Source: 20CM-2-55-15 sp963738025 (GTDB lineage: Bacteria > Acidobacteriota > Terriglobia > 20CM-2-55-15). From it: a stretch of 64,000 nucleotides of DNA. The DNA lies in the NCBI GenBank assembly GCA_963738025.1, contig CAVTWA010000003.1, positions 124,001-188,000 on the forward strand, read 5' to 3'. The notes below the pieces were generated by a model, which worked only from the letters and a program-made list of their open reading frames with translations, searched no databases and had not been told where the DNA came from. Position numbers and translations under genes: made by a program. Of the stretch, positions 44,469 through 52,849 are shown piece by piece; the stretch's first letter is position 1; the number at the start of each line of letters is the position of its first letter.

Positions 44469-44510
44469 CGACCGCCGATCCCGTTCATGGGTCTAACGGG
44501 TCTGCGGTCG
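44469..44510. terminator. Hairpin after the metalloprotease-like gene
   Basis: CGACCGC (44469-44475) pairs with GCGGTCG (44504-44510) and CCCGTT (44480-44485) with AACGGG (44495-44500). It is 17 bp past the stop; no T-run follows. Confidence 0.45.
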
Positions 44511-44511
44511 A

Positions 44512-44623
44512 TTTCGCGCCGTTTCATGTCAACGACCGCGTCGATTAGTTCTTTCGTCGGCCCTTTGGGACCGGGCCGACGGACTCGTTTGGGCTGATTA
44601 AACACGACCTCTGCTACAGTTAG
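44512..44623 (-). pseudogene. Fragment of an IS481-like integrase/transposase
   Basis: One minus-strand frame reads VFNQPKRVRRPGPKGPTKEL then IDAVVDMKRR. 'RPGPKGP(S/T)KELI(D/A)A(I/V)V(E/D)MKRRNP' is a conserved linker in acidobacterial integrase-core transposases of the IS481 type as I remember them. Only about 35 residues remain, with neither the N-terminal HTH nor the DDE core. Confidence 0.5.
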
Positions 44624-45020
44624 GCGCAAATGAATGTCATGGGGGCGCACTCCAGTCGTTGTAGCCCAACTTACCCAACGCGCGAATCTGGACTGGTAAG
44701 TTCCGGCCGGCGTCAGACCAGTGAGGGGCACCTTGCGGGCGCTGGTCAGCGTGAGCGTAGTCGAGGAACCGGGCGCTCCGTTCGCCACCAGGGTGTAGCG
44801 GAGTTCGTAAGCGATTGCTCCGTTAAGGCAGCAATCTTCACCCCGATGTCTCCGCTATTCGGATCGATCCACTGAAAGCTCGAACCTGCCAGGGGCTGGG
44901 GCGCTGTCTTGGTTCTGGTGACTGCGATGAAACCGCTGGTATTGAAGGCCGTTGCATGCTACCTCGACGTAATGTCCGAGTAGGCCGTACTTCTGGATCA
45001 CCGCCACACGTTGTTTGTCC
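44624..45020 (-). pseudogene. Decayed fibronectin type III protein
   Basis: Read from 45020 leftwards in more than one frame: KYGLLGHYVEVACNG, then TSGFIAVTRTK, GSSFQWIDPNSGDIGVKIAA, GSSTTLTLTSARKVPLTGLT, and after a frameshift IRALGKLGYNDWSAP. 'VPLTGLTPG(T)xYxFQVRALGxLGYxDWS' is a standard FN3 strand F/G pattern. At least two frameshifts break it. Confidence 0.6.
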
Positions 45021-45489
45021 TTGGCGCTGACGGCCTTCTTTCCTCCGTCTTACCCATCGGTCAGCTGTTACGCGTCACCTTATTTCGCCTTCCCGGAATG
45101 TTCCGGCGTCACGCTTCGACCGGAGGAAAGCAGAATCGTCCGGAGATCGATCAGAATCGACCAGGACCAGCCGGATCGGTTTCTGAGCTGAAGCCTCGGA
45201 AACCAACGCGACGACCGCCGGCGTTCTTTGCCGGACTCGCATTTGTCCAGCTCCCCATTTGTCCCGCTCCGGCCGCCAACCTGCATTCCTTCCCCTCTCT
45301 TAAAGGAGAACGGGGAATGGAAGGCCTACCCCGCTGGGCCTTCCATTCCACCTGGAACAAAGCACACTCGGGGAGCCTGGAATAAGGTGCTCCGTAACAT
45401 TATCAATGAGATACGTGATCGTCTTTGTAATCGCCGAAAAGAGGGGCCGGCGGCACCGGAAAAAAGATGGCAGGAATTGCGAAAAGAGG
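45021..45489. other. Gene-free stretch
   Basis: No coding frame that I can support. Contains the hairpin listed separately at 45315-45348. Confidence 0.4.
45315..45348. repeat. Perfect 12-bp hairpin
   Basis: GAATGGAAGGCC and GGCCTTCCATTC flank a 10-base loop, preceded by TTAAAGGAGAACGGG. No gene ends here, so a terminator role is not evident. Confidence 0.55.
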
Positions 45490-45990
45490 CGGCTGATTTT
45501 CCGGGAAGCCAGCTCTTTTGAGAATTCGTTCCATGTTTTCCCAGGAAGCCAGCTCTTTTGCAAATTCGCTCGGTCTTTTTTCCAGGAAGCTGACTTCTTT
45601 TAAAAAGAAGCTGGCTCTTTTCAAAATTCTTGTCAGTTTTTTTCCAGGAACCCGACTCTTTTGAGAATTCGTTCCATGTTTTTTCCAGGAAGCCCGCTCT
45701 TTTGCAAATTCGTTCGGTCTTTTTTCCAGGAAGCTGACTTCTTTTACAAGAAGCTGGCTCTTTTCAAAATTCTTGTCAGTTTTTTTCCAGGAACCTGACT
45801 CTTTTGAGAATTCGTTCCATGTTTTTTCCAGGAAGCCCGCTCTTTTGCAAATTCGTTCGGTCTTTTTTCCAGGAAGCTGACTTCTTTTATAAAGAAGCTG
45901 GCTCTTTTCAAAATTCTTGTCAGTTTTTTTCCAGGAACCTGGCTCTTTGGAGAATTCCTTCCATCTTTTTTCCAAAAAGGCCCAGCATAA
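45490..45990. repeat. Higher-order tandem repeat, period 142-144 bp
   Basis: The landmark GAATTC-(G/C)-TTCCAT recurs at 45522, 45664, 45808 and 45952 (steps 142, 144, 144). Each unit is itself made of three or four shorter blocks starting CCAGGAA and containing CTCTTTT. One minus-strand frame stays open across all units and would give a Lys/Glu-rich repeat protein, but frames interchange between units and the repeat is more likely non-coding. Confidence 0.85.
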
Positions 45991-46000
45991 AAGAACAACA

Positions 46001-46402
46001 ATTGCGCTCACCACGCCGGCCAGCGAATGGATCGCAAAGCAGGAGTCCACGCTGGCGTCCCTGTCGAGTCCGGTTTACCTGCCACCGATCGTTCCACCGC
46101 CTCCGTGGACGTCGCTTTCCGAAGGCGGCTATCTCGTTACCCCCTTGAAACTGCTGCGCCAGGCCAGCAGACGGGCACAACAACGGCTTGGAAAAGCCCG
46201 ACCTGCCGGTGGTCTTTTCGGCCGTCAATGCAATGCAGAACACGGTTATCCCAACATGCGAGAGGCCTGGCATGTAGACCTTCCGTTGTTCGGATTCGAG
46301 AGGCATAGCCCGGAGCAACGCCCTCCGCGGTTGCCGGACGATGCCAATCCAGACCAAATCCAGGAACGAAGCGAGAACGCGCGGACGCCTTCAAAGTTCG
46401 GA
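46001..46402 (+). pseudogene. Fragment of a T7-type single-subunit RNA polymerase
   Basis: The frame reads TTPASEWIAKQESTLASLSS, then PPIVPPPPWTSLSEGGYLVT, then LLRQASRRAQQRLGKA. T7 RNA polymerase has 'ISPMFQPCVVPPKPWTGITGGGYW' (shown in short) in the same order. A +1 frame then supplies DLPVVFSAVNAMQNT, equivalent to T7 'MPEVYKAINIAQNT', and the first frame resumes with NMREAWHVDLPLFG and PPRLPDDANPD. So about 130 residues of the N-terminal half survive with two frame changes. The palm and finger catalytic region is absent; the stop lies inside the palindromic repeat that follows. Confidence 0.8.
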
Positions 46403-46497
46403 TAAGCCACGGATTGAACGGATTTAACGGATGGTCGCATTAACGGTCGATGACTGCGACCATCCGTTAAATCCGTTCAATCCGTGGCTTATCCGAA
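46397..46497. repeat. Long palindromic hairpin, family H, copy 2
   Basis: Outer arms TTCGGATAAGCCACGGATTG and its complement, with GGTCGC/GCGACC near the tip. Nearly perfect over about 45 bp per arm. Compared with copy 1 the tip differs on both arms in a compensatory way. Confidence 0.88.
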
Positions 46498-46539
46498 TTC
46501 CACATCAACTTTGTGAGAAATCCGGACTGAGCCGGCCTT

Positions 46540-47505
46540 TTACTTACTGGTTCCGACGTAGTGTCCAGCGTCACGATCTTCGCAGATAAACTCGATCAGT
46601 TCGGTGCCGGGCATGATGCGCTGGTTCACTTTTACGGTCCAGGGTTTGGTGTAGGCCTTTGGATCGTCGACCGTGATCTCGATTTCAAGATTACCGAAGT
46701 TGGGGCGGCGGAACTTCTCGGTCACCTTCGCCGCATCCGTCATCGGGCTGCCGCGGACGTCGAGCCATTGACCGTCCATGAAGCCCGTGGTTTCGACCAC
46801 TAGCGTGTCGCCTTCCCAATGACCGACCGAATAACCGTAGTACCAGGGTTCGACGTCATCTTTGTTGGGTAGCTTCCGGCCGTCCAGGTAAATCTGGCGC
46901 AGGCCGCTGTTTGCTTCATAAACAATGACGAGCAGGTTTGGTGTCTGAATCATCTTGCGGGGTTCAGGATGGTTGTGGAACTGAAGAAACCCCATCGGAA
47001 GACAATGCGCATCCGGGTTGTCTTTGCTGTTGTCGGCTCTGCGCTTATCCAGAAGTTCCTTCGCCCAGGGCTGAAAGGGAAGATCATCTTTCATCCCCTG
47101 CCCCGCGTTGCCAAAAGTAGCGACGGGAATCCCATCCGGAGGAAGCGGAGGCACGGGCGGAGGTCCTCCCGCGCCGCGTTGACCGCCGCGGCCGGCCGGA
47201 GCGGCTGGCACGGGAACGCCAGGAGCAGTTTCGGGGCGCTGGCCGCCCCCGGCTACCTGCCCTCGTTGCCCGGCAGGCTGGCCGCCTCGCTGTCCATTGC
47301 CACCGCCGCCGCCACGTAAAGCCCAGATACCCGATAAGTCTGGTTTTCCGTCCGGCGTTCTCGGAGTGGGCCCCTCCATGTTCGGCTTACCGTCCGCTGC
47401 CTTGGGAACATTCGGCAGCGCATAATCCGGCCACTGGGCCACCGCGAAGGGTGAAATCGCCACAAACATGGCGACCATGATGATTGCATTGAAGAGAGTT
47501 TTCAT
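46540..47505 (-). CDS. Secreted protein of the 'GHWEGDTLVVET' family with Gly/Pro-rich linker
   Basis: The product has 321 residues. Signal peptide (MKTLFNAIIMVAMFVAISPF), then ADGKPN/TPDGKPDLSGIWAL, a Gly/Arg/Pro linker of about 80 residues, and the family domain: FQPWAKELLDKRR, MGFLQFHNHPEPRKMIQTP, LDGRKLP, YYGYSVGHWEGDTLVVETTG, DPKAYTKPWTV, TELIEFICEDR. It is a paralogue of the genes at 132, 59824, 60690 and 62428. Function is unknown; the 'PDGKPDLSGIW' opening is common to the family. ATG at 47505. Divergent from the cytochrome c gene across about 297 bp, in which I see no further gene. Confidence 0.85.
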   Translation of the reverse strand: MKTLFNAIIMVAMFVAISPFAVAQWPDYALPNVPKAADGKPNMEGPTPRTPDGKPDLSGIWALRGGGGGNGQRGGQPAGQRGQVAGGGQRPETAPGVPVPAAPAGRGGQRGAGGPPPVPPLPPDGIPVATFGNAGQGMKDDLPFQPWAKELLDKRRADNSKDNPDAHCLPMGFLQFHNHPEPRKMIQTPNLLVIVYEANSGLRQIYLDGRKLPNKDDVEPWYYGYSVGHWEGDTLVVETTGFMDGQWLDVRGSPMTDAAKVTEKFRRPNFGNLEIEITVDDPKAYTKPWTVKVNQRIMPGTELIEFICEDRDAGHYVGTSK

Positions 47506-47802
47506 TTTTGACCTTCAGTCTGCCCGCATAGTAAATGCGATGTTTGAGCCGATGTCAATGTGTCGCGTACCATCCCGCGATATGAGGTGGCGCTGTCTGA
47601 TGGAGCCGCGAGCCGTCGAGCGGCATGCTTCGGTTTTCGGCAATTCGATCGAATGTCGAGTCCGATCAGACGGCTACAATCGGCCGGCACTCCGCGGCTC
47701 AACAATGTTCAACGGAGCATCGCAGCCTAATCTTCGCTTGCGATCTCGGCTCGGTTTGGGATACATACAGCCCAACTCACGCAGCTATTTAAGGAGTCGG
47801 GC

Positions 47803-48567
47803 ATGTTTGTATCCGTTCTGACCATTGCGCTGGTCCTTGTGCAAAATCCAACAGGGGACATCCAACAAGGCAAACAACTCTTTGAAGGCTTGTGCGCCGA
47901 CTGCCACGGATTTGAAGGGACAGGCGGGCGAGGCCCTAACTTGAATCGTGCCGTCCTCCCGCGCGCTCAGGACGATGAATCGCTTCTGGCTATCATCCGT
48001 GACGGTATTCCCGACCGCGGCATGCCTCGTGTGCGGCGCACAACAGGCAACGAACAACGACAACTCGCGGCTTATGTTCGATCGCTTGGCCGGGCAGCTC
48101 GGGGCTTGCGGGGAGGCAATGCGCAAAAGGGAGCCGCCCTCTATCAGAGCAATACTTGCGGGACGTGCCACATGATTAAAGGCGAAGGTGGAACCATCGG
48201 CCCTGAGCTCACGACCATTGGTCTGCAACGCGGGTCCGATTATTTGCGTCAGGCGTTAATCGATCCGGCGGCTGAGCTTCCTCACGGAACGCTGCCTGTA
48301 CCATCGCGCAATCTCGACGAGTTTCTTCCCGTCCGAGTCATTACGCAAGATGGACGCGAAGTTCGCGGCGCGCGTATCAACGAGGATACGTTCACGATTC
48401 AGCTTCGCGACTCGAACGGAGAATTTCATTCGTTTCGAAAGGCGGAATTGCGCCAGATCGAAAAGGAATTCGGGAAGAGCCTTATGCCGTCTTTTAAAGA
48501 TCGTTTAAACGCTTCCGACGTCGATGATCTGGTTGCGTATCTTGCGAGCCTTGGAGGTGCGAGATGA
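47803..48567 (+). CDS. Di-haem cytochrome c, partner of the PQQ dehydrogenase
   Basis: The product has 254 residues with a short signal sequence and two haem c motifs: CADCH (31-35) and CGTCH (119-123). The C-terminal third (VRVITQDGREVRGARINEDT, LRDSNGEFHSF) is the small beta domain often fused to such cytochromes in this phylum. It probably takes electrons from the PQQ dehydrogenase encoded next; the genes overlap by four bases (ATGA), showing translational coupling. ATG preceded by AAGGAG at 7 bases. Acts in the periplasm. Confidence 0.9.
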   Translation: MFVSVLTIALVLVQNPTGDIQQGKQLFEGLCADCHGFEGTGGRGPNLNRAVLPRAQDDESLLAIIRDGIPDRGMPRVRRTTGNEQRQLAAYVRSLGRAARGLRGGNAQKGAALYQSNTCGTCHMIKGEGGTIGPELTTIGLQRGSDYLRQALIDPAAELPHGTLPVPSRNLDEFLPVRVITQDGREVRGARINEDTFTIQLRDSNGEFHSFRKAELRQIEKEFGKSLMPSFKDRLNASDVDDLVAYLASLGGAR

Positions 48568-50150
48568 AAGCGTGCGCCATCATTACAACCGTCGTGTTGA
48601 TCAGCGCCAGCCTTTTCGCACAGGTCCCGTACCGCAGGATCGCCGCATCGGATACGGATCCAGCGAGCTGGCTGACGTACTCCGGAAATTATCAAGCGCA
48701 GCGATATTCCGGTTTGACTCAGATCAATCGACAGAATATCGCGCAATTGAAACCCGCATGGGTGTATCAGATGCGGAATGCCGGCATCGTGGAGACGACG
48801 CCGATCGTCGCCGACGGCGTTATGTTTATAACGGAGCCGCCCAGTACAGTGACCGCTATCGATGTAAGGACAGGAAGGCCCCTATGGAGCTACACGCCGA
48901 ATATTCCGCAAGACGTCATCATCATCGGCTCACCACCGGTCAATCGTGGAGTTGCCGTCCTTGACGACCTCGTCTATCTCGCCACCGTTCACACGCATCT
49001 GATTGCACTGGACCGAAGATCGGGCGCGGTACGCTGGGACACAACGGTTGACGATAACAAGCAGGGTTACTACATGACTCTCGCGCCAATGGCGATCGAC
49101 GGAAAGATCATCATCGGAATATCGGGCGCCGAGACCGGGATCCGGGGTTTCATCGATGCTTACGATGCAAAAACCGGGAAGCGTGCGTGGCGTACATATA
49201 CGGTGCCGGCAACCGGGGAGCCTGGCTCAGAGACATGGGCCGGGGACAGTTGGAAGAATGGCGGCGGCTCGACGTGGGTTACCGGAGCTTTCGATCCTGC
49301 TTTGAACTTGATTTACTGGGGTACCGGTAATCCGGGCCCGGACTGGAATGGAGACGTAAGGCGAGGGGACAATCTATACACCTGCTCGTTGCTGGCGCTC
49401 GATGCCAACACCGGCAAAATCAGATGGCATTTCCAATTCACCCCTCACGACGTTCACGATTGGGATGCCACTGAAATTCCCGTCCTGTTCGATGCCACGC
49501 TCAACGGACGCGCCAGGAAACTCGTGGCTATGGCGAATCGCAACGCGTTCTACTATGTGCTCGATCGGGAGAATGGCCAGTTCCTTTCGGCAACACCATA
49601 TGTGAAGCAGACCTGGGCCGACGGTATCGACGAGAAAGGCCGGCCAAAGGTGAAGGCGGGGACAGAGCCGAGCTTCGAAGGAACGCTGGTGTATCCGGAC
49701 ATCACTGGAGGCGCAAACTGGTACAGCCCGAGCTATAGCCCGCAGACGAAACTTTTCTACCATACGGCGCGAGAAGTCGGCACCACCTACTACAAAGGTG
49801 AACCGGAATATAAACCGGGTACCGCTTACACCGCAGGTGGCGGCCGCCGCATGGATGGCGATGTCGCTTTTGCCAGTGTGAAGGCGTGGGAAGCGGCCAC
49901 AGGCAAAATGAAGTGGGAGTTCAAGCTCTTGACTCCGCCGCTGGCCGGCCTGCTATCGACCGCGGGTAATCTGGTGTTCGGTGGAACTGAGGAAGGAAGC
50001 TTCTTCGCGCTCGATGCAGAGACCGGCAAGCCGTTGTGGGATTTCCAGTTGGGCGCAGCCATCCGGGCCAACCCGGTGTCATTCGCGGTCGACGGAAAGC
50101 AGTACGTCGCTATTGCCGCTGGTTCCGCATTATTTGTATTTGCCTTGTAA
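48564..50150 (+). CDS. PQQ-dependent alcohol dehydrogenase-like quinoprotein
   Basis: The product has 528 residues. Signal peptide (MKACAIITTVVLISASLFAQ), then beta-propeller blades with tryptophan-docking motifs: LKPAWVYQMRN, GRPLWSYTP, SGAVRWDTT, GKIRWHFQF, GKPLWDFQLG. Active-site stretch FTPHDVHDWDATEIP carries Asp-x-Asp (near residues 298-300); in XoxF/PedH-type enzymes the second Asp accompanies lanthanide use, so lanthanide dependence is possible. The vicinal Cys-Cys disulphide of methanol dehydrogenase is not present (SPPVNRG at that place). Shorter than most (about 600), without fused cytochrome; the preceding di-haem cytochrome supplies it. Substrate unknown. Confidence 0.9.
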   Translation: MKACAIITTVVLISASLFAQVPYRRIAASDTDPASWLTYSGNYQAQRYSGLTQINRQNIAQLKPAWVYQMRNAGIVETTPIVADGVMFITEPPSTVTAIDVRTGRPLWSYTPNIPQDVIIIGSPPVNRGVAVLDDLVYLATVHTHLIALDRRSGAVRWDTTVDDNKQGYYMTLAPMAIDGKIIIGISGAETGIRGFIDAYDAKTGKRAWRTYTVPATGEPGSETWAGDSWKNGGGSTWVTGAFDPALNLIYWGTGNPGPDWNGDVRRGDNLYTCSLLALDANTGKIRWHFQFTPHDVHDWDATEIPVLFDATLNGRARKLVAMANRNAFYYVLDRENGQFLSATPYVKQTWADGIDEKGRPKVKAGTEPSFEGTLVYPDITGGANWYSPSYSPQTKLFYHTAREVGTTYYKGEPEYKPGTAYTAGGGRRMDGDVAFASVKAWEAATGKMKWEFKLLTPPLAGLLSTAGNLVFGGTEEGSFFALDAETGKPLWDFQLGAAIRANPVSFAVDGKQYVAIAAGSALFVFAL

Positions 50151-50199
50151 CCGGCAACATGGCCCGTGACGCGCCAAAGGCTGTAAGCTAACAGCAGGC

Positions 50200-51132
50200 A
50201 TGACGGACCTTCTGCAGTTTCTTTTGAAGTATGGTTACATGGTGACTTTTGCGGCTGCCTTCCTGGAGCAGATCGGCATACCACTGCCCGCCGCCACCCT
50301 GCTTATCGGAATGGGAGCCCTTGCGCGTTCCGGCCACTTTGTTCTACCCGTTGTCATTGCTACCGCCGCCTTTGCCGCACTCGCCGCAGACCTGATCTGG
50401 TATGAGCTCGGCCGGGCTCACGGCCGATCGGTCCTTCGACTGCTCTGCAGGGTCGCCCTCGAACCCGATTATTGCGTACGGCGCACTGAAGACACCTTTG
50501 AACGGCTCGGCATGTGGGCGTTGTTGCCCGCCAAGTTTATTCCCGGATTCAATGCGGCCGCCGTGCCGATGGCCGGAATGATAAAAATCCCCCGCCTTCG
50601 ATTCACGACCTTCGACATCGCCGGTGTGACGCTGTGGAGCGCCACGTACATATTATTGGGTTATGCGTTCAGCCAGGAAATCGAACGCATCATTCTGTAT
50701 CTGTCAAGGTTTGGAACGTCGCTGTCCGTGTTGATCGCAGCCGCCCTGGCTGTCTATATCGGTTTCAAGATCGAAGAGCGACACAGATTTTCAAAGACGC
50801 TTTCGATATTGCGCATCACACCGCAAGAACTCAAAGCAAAGATGGACACCGGAGAGAATATCGTCATCTTCGATATGCGCAACCGTCTGGATCGCGATAC
50901 AGACCCTGTACGCATTCCCGGAGCTTTTCACGTGCTGCCCGACCATATCGAATTTCAACCGGAAGATCTCGCTCCTGATCAGGAGATTGTTCTCTATTGC
51001 ACCTGTCCGAATGAAGCGACAAGCGCTCGAGTGGCACTTCAGCTGCGGCGCCTCGGACTGCGCCGTGCCCTTCCTCTCCAAGGCGGACTGGACGGGTGGA
51101 GAGAACACAATTTTCCCGTAGAGTCCCTGTAG
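50200..51132 (+). CDS. DedA-family membrane protein fused to a rhodanese domain
   Basis: The product has 310 residues. Residues 1-200 are a DedA/SNARE-associated membrane domain: FAAAFLEQIGIPLPAATLLI, ADLIWYELGRAHGR, FIPGFNAAAVPMAG and several hydrophobic helices. Residues about 205-310 are a rhodanese domain (ITPQELKAKMDTGENIVIFD, VLYCTCPNEATSARVA, PLQGGLDGWREH) with candidate catalytic Cys in CTCPNEATS. DedA proteins are linked to lipid carrier flipping and membrane homeostasis. The stop codon TAG is part of the left inverted end of the repeat that follows, so the element inserted at or just past the gene's end. Confidence 0.88.
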   Translation: MTDLLQFLLKYGYMVTFAAAFLEQIGIPLPAATLLIGMGALARSGHFVLPVVIATAAFAALAADLIWYELGRAHGRSVLRLLCRVALEPDYCVRRTEDTFERLGMWALLPAKFIPGFNAAAVPMAGMIKIPRLRFTTFDIAGVTLWSATYILLGYAFSQEIERIILYLSRFGTSLSVLIAAALAVYIGFKIEERHRFSKTLSILRITPQELKAKMDTGENIVIFDMRNRLDRDTDPVRIPGAFHVLPDHIEFQPEDLAPDQEIVLYCTCPNEATSARVALQLRRLGLRRALPLQGGLDGWREHNFPVESL

Positions 51133-51507
51133 GGGCGGTCTATGACCGCCCACAATGGCCCAAGGATGACATCGTGTCCAAAACCAGAATGGATGCCGCG
51201 GTTGGTGTCTGCCAGTCCCCGCCTTAGTAAGGCGGGGACGCCTTCGCGAAGCGAGGCTGGGGCGGTCTGTTCAAAGTCGCGAAGCGTCCTTTCAGATATT
51301 CGCGAAGCGCACCGATTGATAAGGAGCGCGCTCCGCGCGATCTTTGAACAGACCGCCCCGCCTTCGCTGCGCGAAGGCACCCCGCCTAACTTAGGCGGGG
51401 AATGGTCAACGCGTTGCAGCCAAACCAGGTGTACCTTTACAAGGCACTACTTTGCGCCTCCGCGTCCATTCTGTCTTGGACAAGTCTGGTCATAGACCGC
51501 CCCTACA
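51128..51507. mobile_element. MITE-like element M, full-size copy (380 bp, 20-bp inverted ends)
   Basis: Left end TGTAGGGGCGGTCTATGACC (51128-51147) is the perfect complement of the right end (51488-51507). Inside are nested inverted repeats: hairpin CCCCGCCTTAGTAAGGCGGGG-type near each end, GGGGCGGTCTGTTCAAAG against CTTTGAACAGACCGCCCC, and GCGAAGCG-rich inner arms. No coding frame. Related shorter copies lie at 55717, 58149 and 62141. Probably a non-autonomous element or a structured RNA-encoding repeat; no target duplication is evident. Confidence 0.8.
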
Positions 51508-51544
51508 ACGGAACGGCTGGTACCAATATTTCCGTTACAGGCTG

Positions 51545-52114
51545 CTAGACGGGTGGGTCGCCCTGGGGGCCCGCTCGCGACAGCCAGCGGAAAAACAGCA
51601 CAACAATGACGGCGGGAATCGCGGGAGCCCACCAGGTCTTAAGTCCCAAAGCGGAGAGTGATGAAGGGCCAAGTTCGACGATCATGAACATAATGGCGTT
51701 GGCCCAGGCCAGGGCGCTGATAAAACTGAGGCCCGAAAAGCGAACAGCCGTAACGCCGGAATACGCACATGCAATGGGGATCGCAATCCTCAGACCGGGA
51801 AGGAAACGCACTCCGAGAATGAGCTTCGTCGCGTGACGGTGCATTCTGTTTTGAACTGCGCGGCGACGTCGCGAAACATTTTCAAAACCGTTGAGCCAGC
51901 TGCTGAGGGGTCCGCGGGCCGCATAGAACCAGAACTGGTCACCTGCCCAACCACCGACGGAACCCGAAAGAAGAACCCCTAATGCATCCAGTTTGCCGAG
52001 TGAAGCTGCGACGGCCGCGCTGACATATACAACTTCGCCTTCAATCGCGGCAGCGACCAGAATCCCAAGATAAGGGACCCAACGCCCAAGGCCAGTTGCG
52101 GCAGATAGATTCAT
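51545..52114 (-). CDS. DedA-family membrane protein
   Basis: The product has 189 residues and hydrophobic helices, with the family motifs ILVAAAIEGEVVYVSAAVAA, GSVGGWAGDQFWFYAARG, LILGVRFLPGLRIAIPIACA and YSGVTAVRFSG. It lacks the rhodanese domain of its neighbour at 50200. It sits 9 bp after pdxJ on the minus strand, so it is the last gene of a GT2-pdxJ-dedA operon. Likely an inner membrane lipid-carrier transporter. ATG at 52114. Confidence 0.87.
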   Translation of the reverse strand: MNLSAATGLGRWVPYLGILVAAAIEGEVVYVSAAVAASLGKLDALGVLLSGSVGGWAGDQFWFYAARGPLSSWLNGFENVSRRRRAVQNRMHRHATKLILGVRFLPGLRIAIPIACAYSGVTAVRFSGLSFISALAWANAIMFMIVELGPSSLSALGLKTWWAPAIPAVIVVLFFRWLSRAGPQGDPPV

Positions 52115-52123
52115 GAATAACGC

Positions 52124-52849
52124 TCAGTGCAACAGAGCGAGCATGTCGCGAACGGCCCGTTCCAACCCGACCAGCGCCGCCCGGGCGACGATGTTATGTC
52201 CGATATTCAATTCGACGATCTGTGCAATTTGCGCGATTGCGCCGACGTTCCGATACGTCAAACCATGACCGGCAAGCACCTGCATATTCTTTGACTGCGC
52301 GAACTCGGCCGCCTGTTTCACATCCTCCAGAGCGACGGCGCCCTCTTTATTGGGATGGGTCGTCAATGTCGCATCGGAATACCGGGCCGTATTGATTTCG
52401 ATGGTACGGGTTCCCAGCCCAAGGGCAGCGCGAATCTGCGGCTCTGTGGGATCGATAAAGAGGCTCACATTGATATTGTTGGATTGCAGACGTTTTATCG
52501 CGTTGGTGATGGCCTGCTGGTTACGCGTGCAGTCCAGCCCCCCGGTCGTCGTAATCTCTCCGGGCAGCTCAGGGACCAGTGTTACCTGATCGGGTATGAG
52601 GTCGAGCGCAAGAGCGATCATTTCGTCCGTCGCCGCCATCTCGATGTTCAGCTTCGTCTTTATGGTTTCTCTGAGGATCTTCACATCGCGATGCTGAATG
52701 TGCCGCCGGTCACCGCGCAGGTGAACGGTTATACCGTGCGCGCCGGCCAGCTCGCAAATCGCGGCTGCCGCGACCGGATCGGGTTCATTGGTTCGCCGGG
52801 CCTCCCGGATGGTGGCGATATGGTCAATATTTACAGACAGGAGCGTCAT
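52124..52849 (-). CDS. pdxJ: Pyridoxine 5'-phosphate synthase
   Basis: The product has 241 residues, the usual length. Signatures: LSVNIDHIATIREAR, GAHGITVHLRGDRRHIQ, KLNIEMAATDEMIALAL, VTLVPELPGEITTTGGLD, VSLFIDPTEPQIRAA, VLAGHGLTYRNVG, ELNIGHNIVARA. It condenses 1-deoxyxylulose 5-phosphate with 3-amino-2-oxopropyl phosphate to pyridoxine 5'-phosphate. Its ATG overlaps the glycosyltransferase stop by four bases (ATGA). Confidence 0.96.
   Translation of the reverse strand: MTLLSVNIDHIATIREARRTNEPDPVAAAAICELAGAHGITVHLRGDRRHIQHRDVKILRETIKTKLNIEMAATDEMIALALDLIPDQVTLVPELPGEITTTGGLDCTRNQQAITNAIKRLQSNNINVSLFIDPTEPQIRAALGLGTRTIEINTARYSDATLTTHPNKEGAVALEDVKQAAEFAQSKNMQVLAGHGLTYRNVGAIAQIAQIVELNIGHNIVARAALVGLERAVRDMLALLH

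Noticed and set aside
45490..45990. Possible CRISPR array
   Set aside because: Units are contiguous 142-144 bp repeats without unique spacers, and no cas genes are present.
45403..46050. Open minus-strand frame giving a 215-residue Lys/Glu-rich repeat protein with one membrane helix
   Set aside because: It lies on the tandem array and its hydrophobic start overlaps the plus-strand T7-type polymerase remnant; unit lengths are not all multiples of three.
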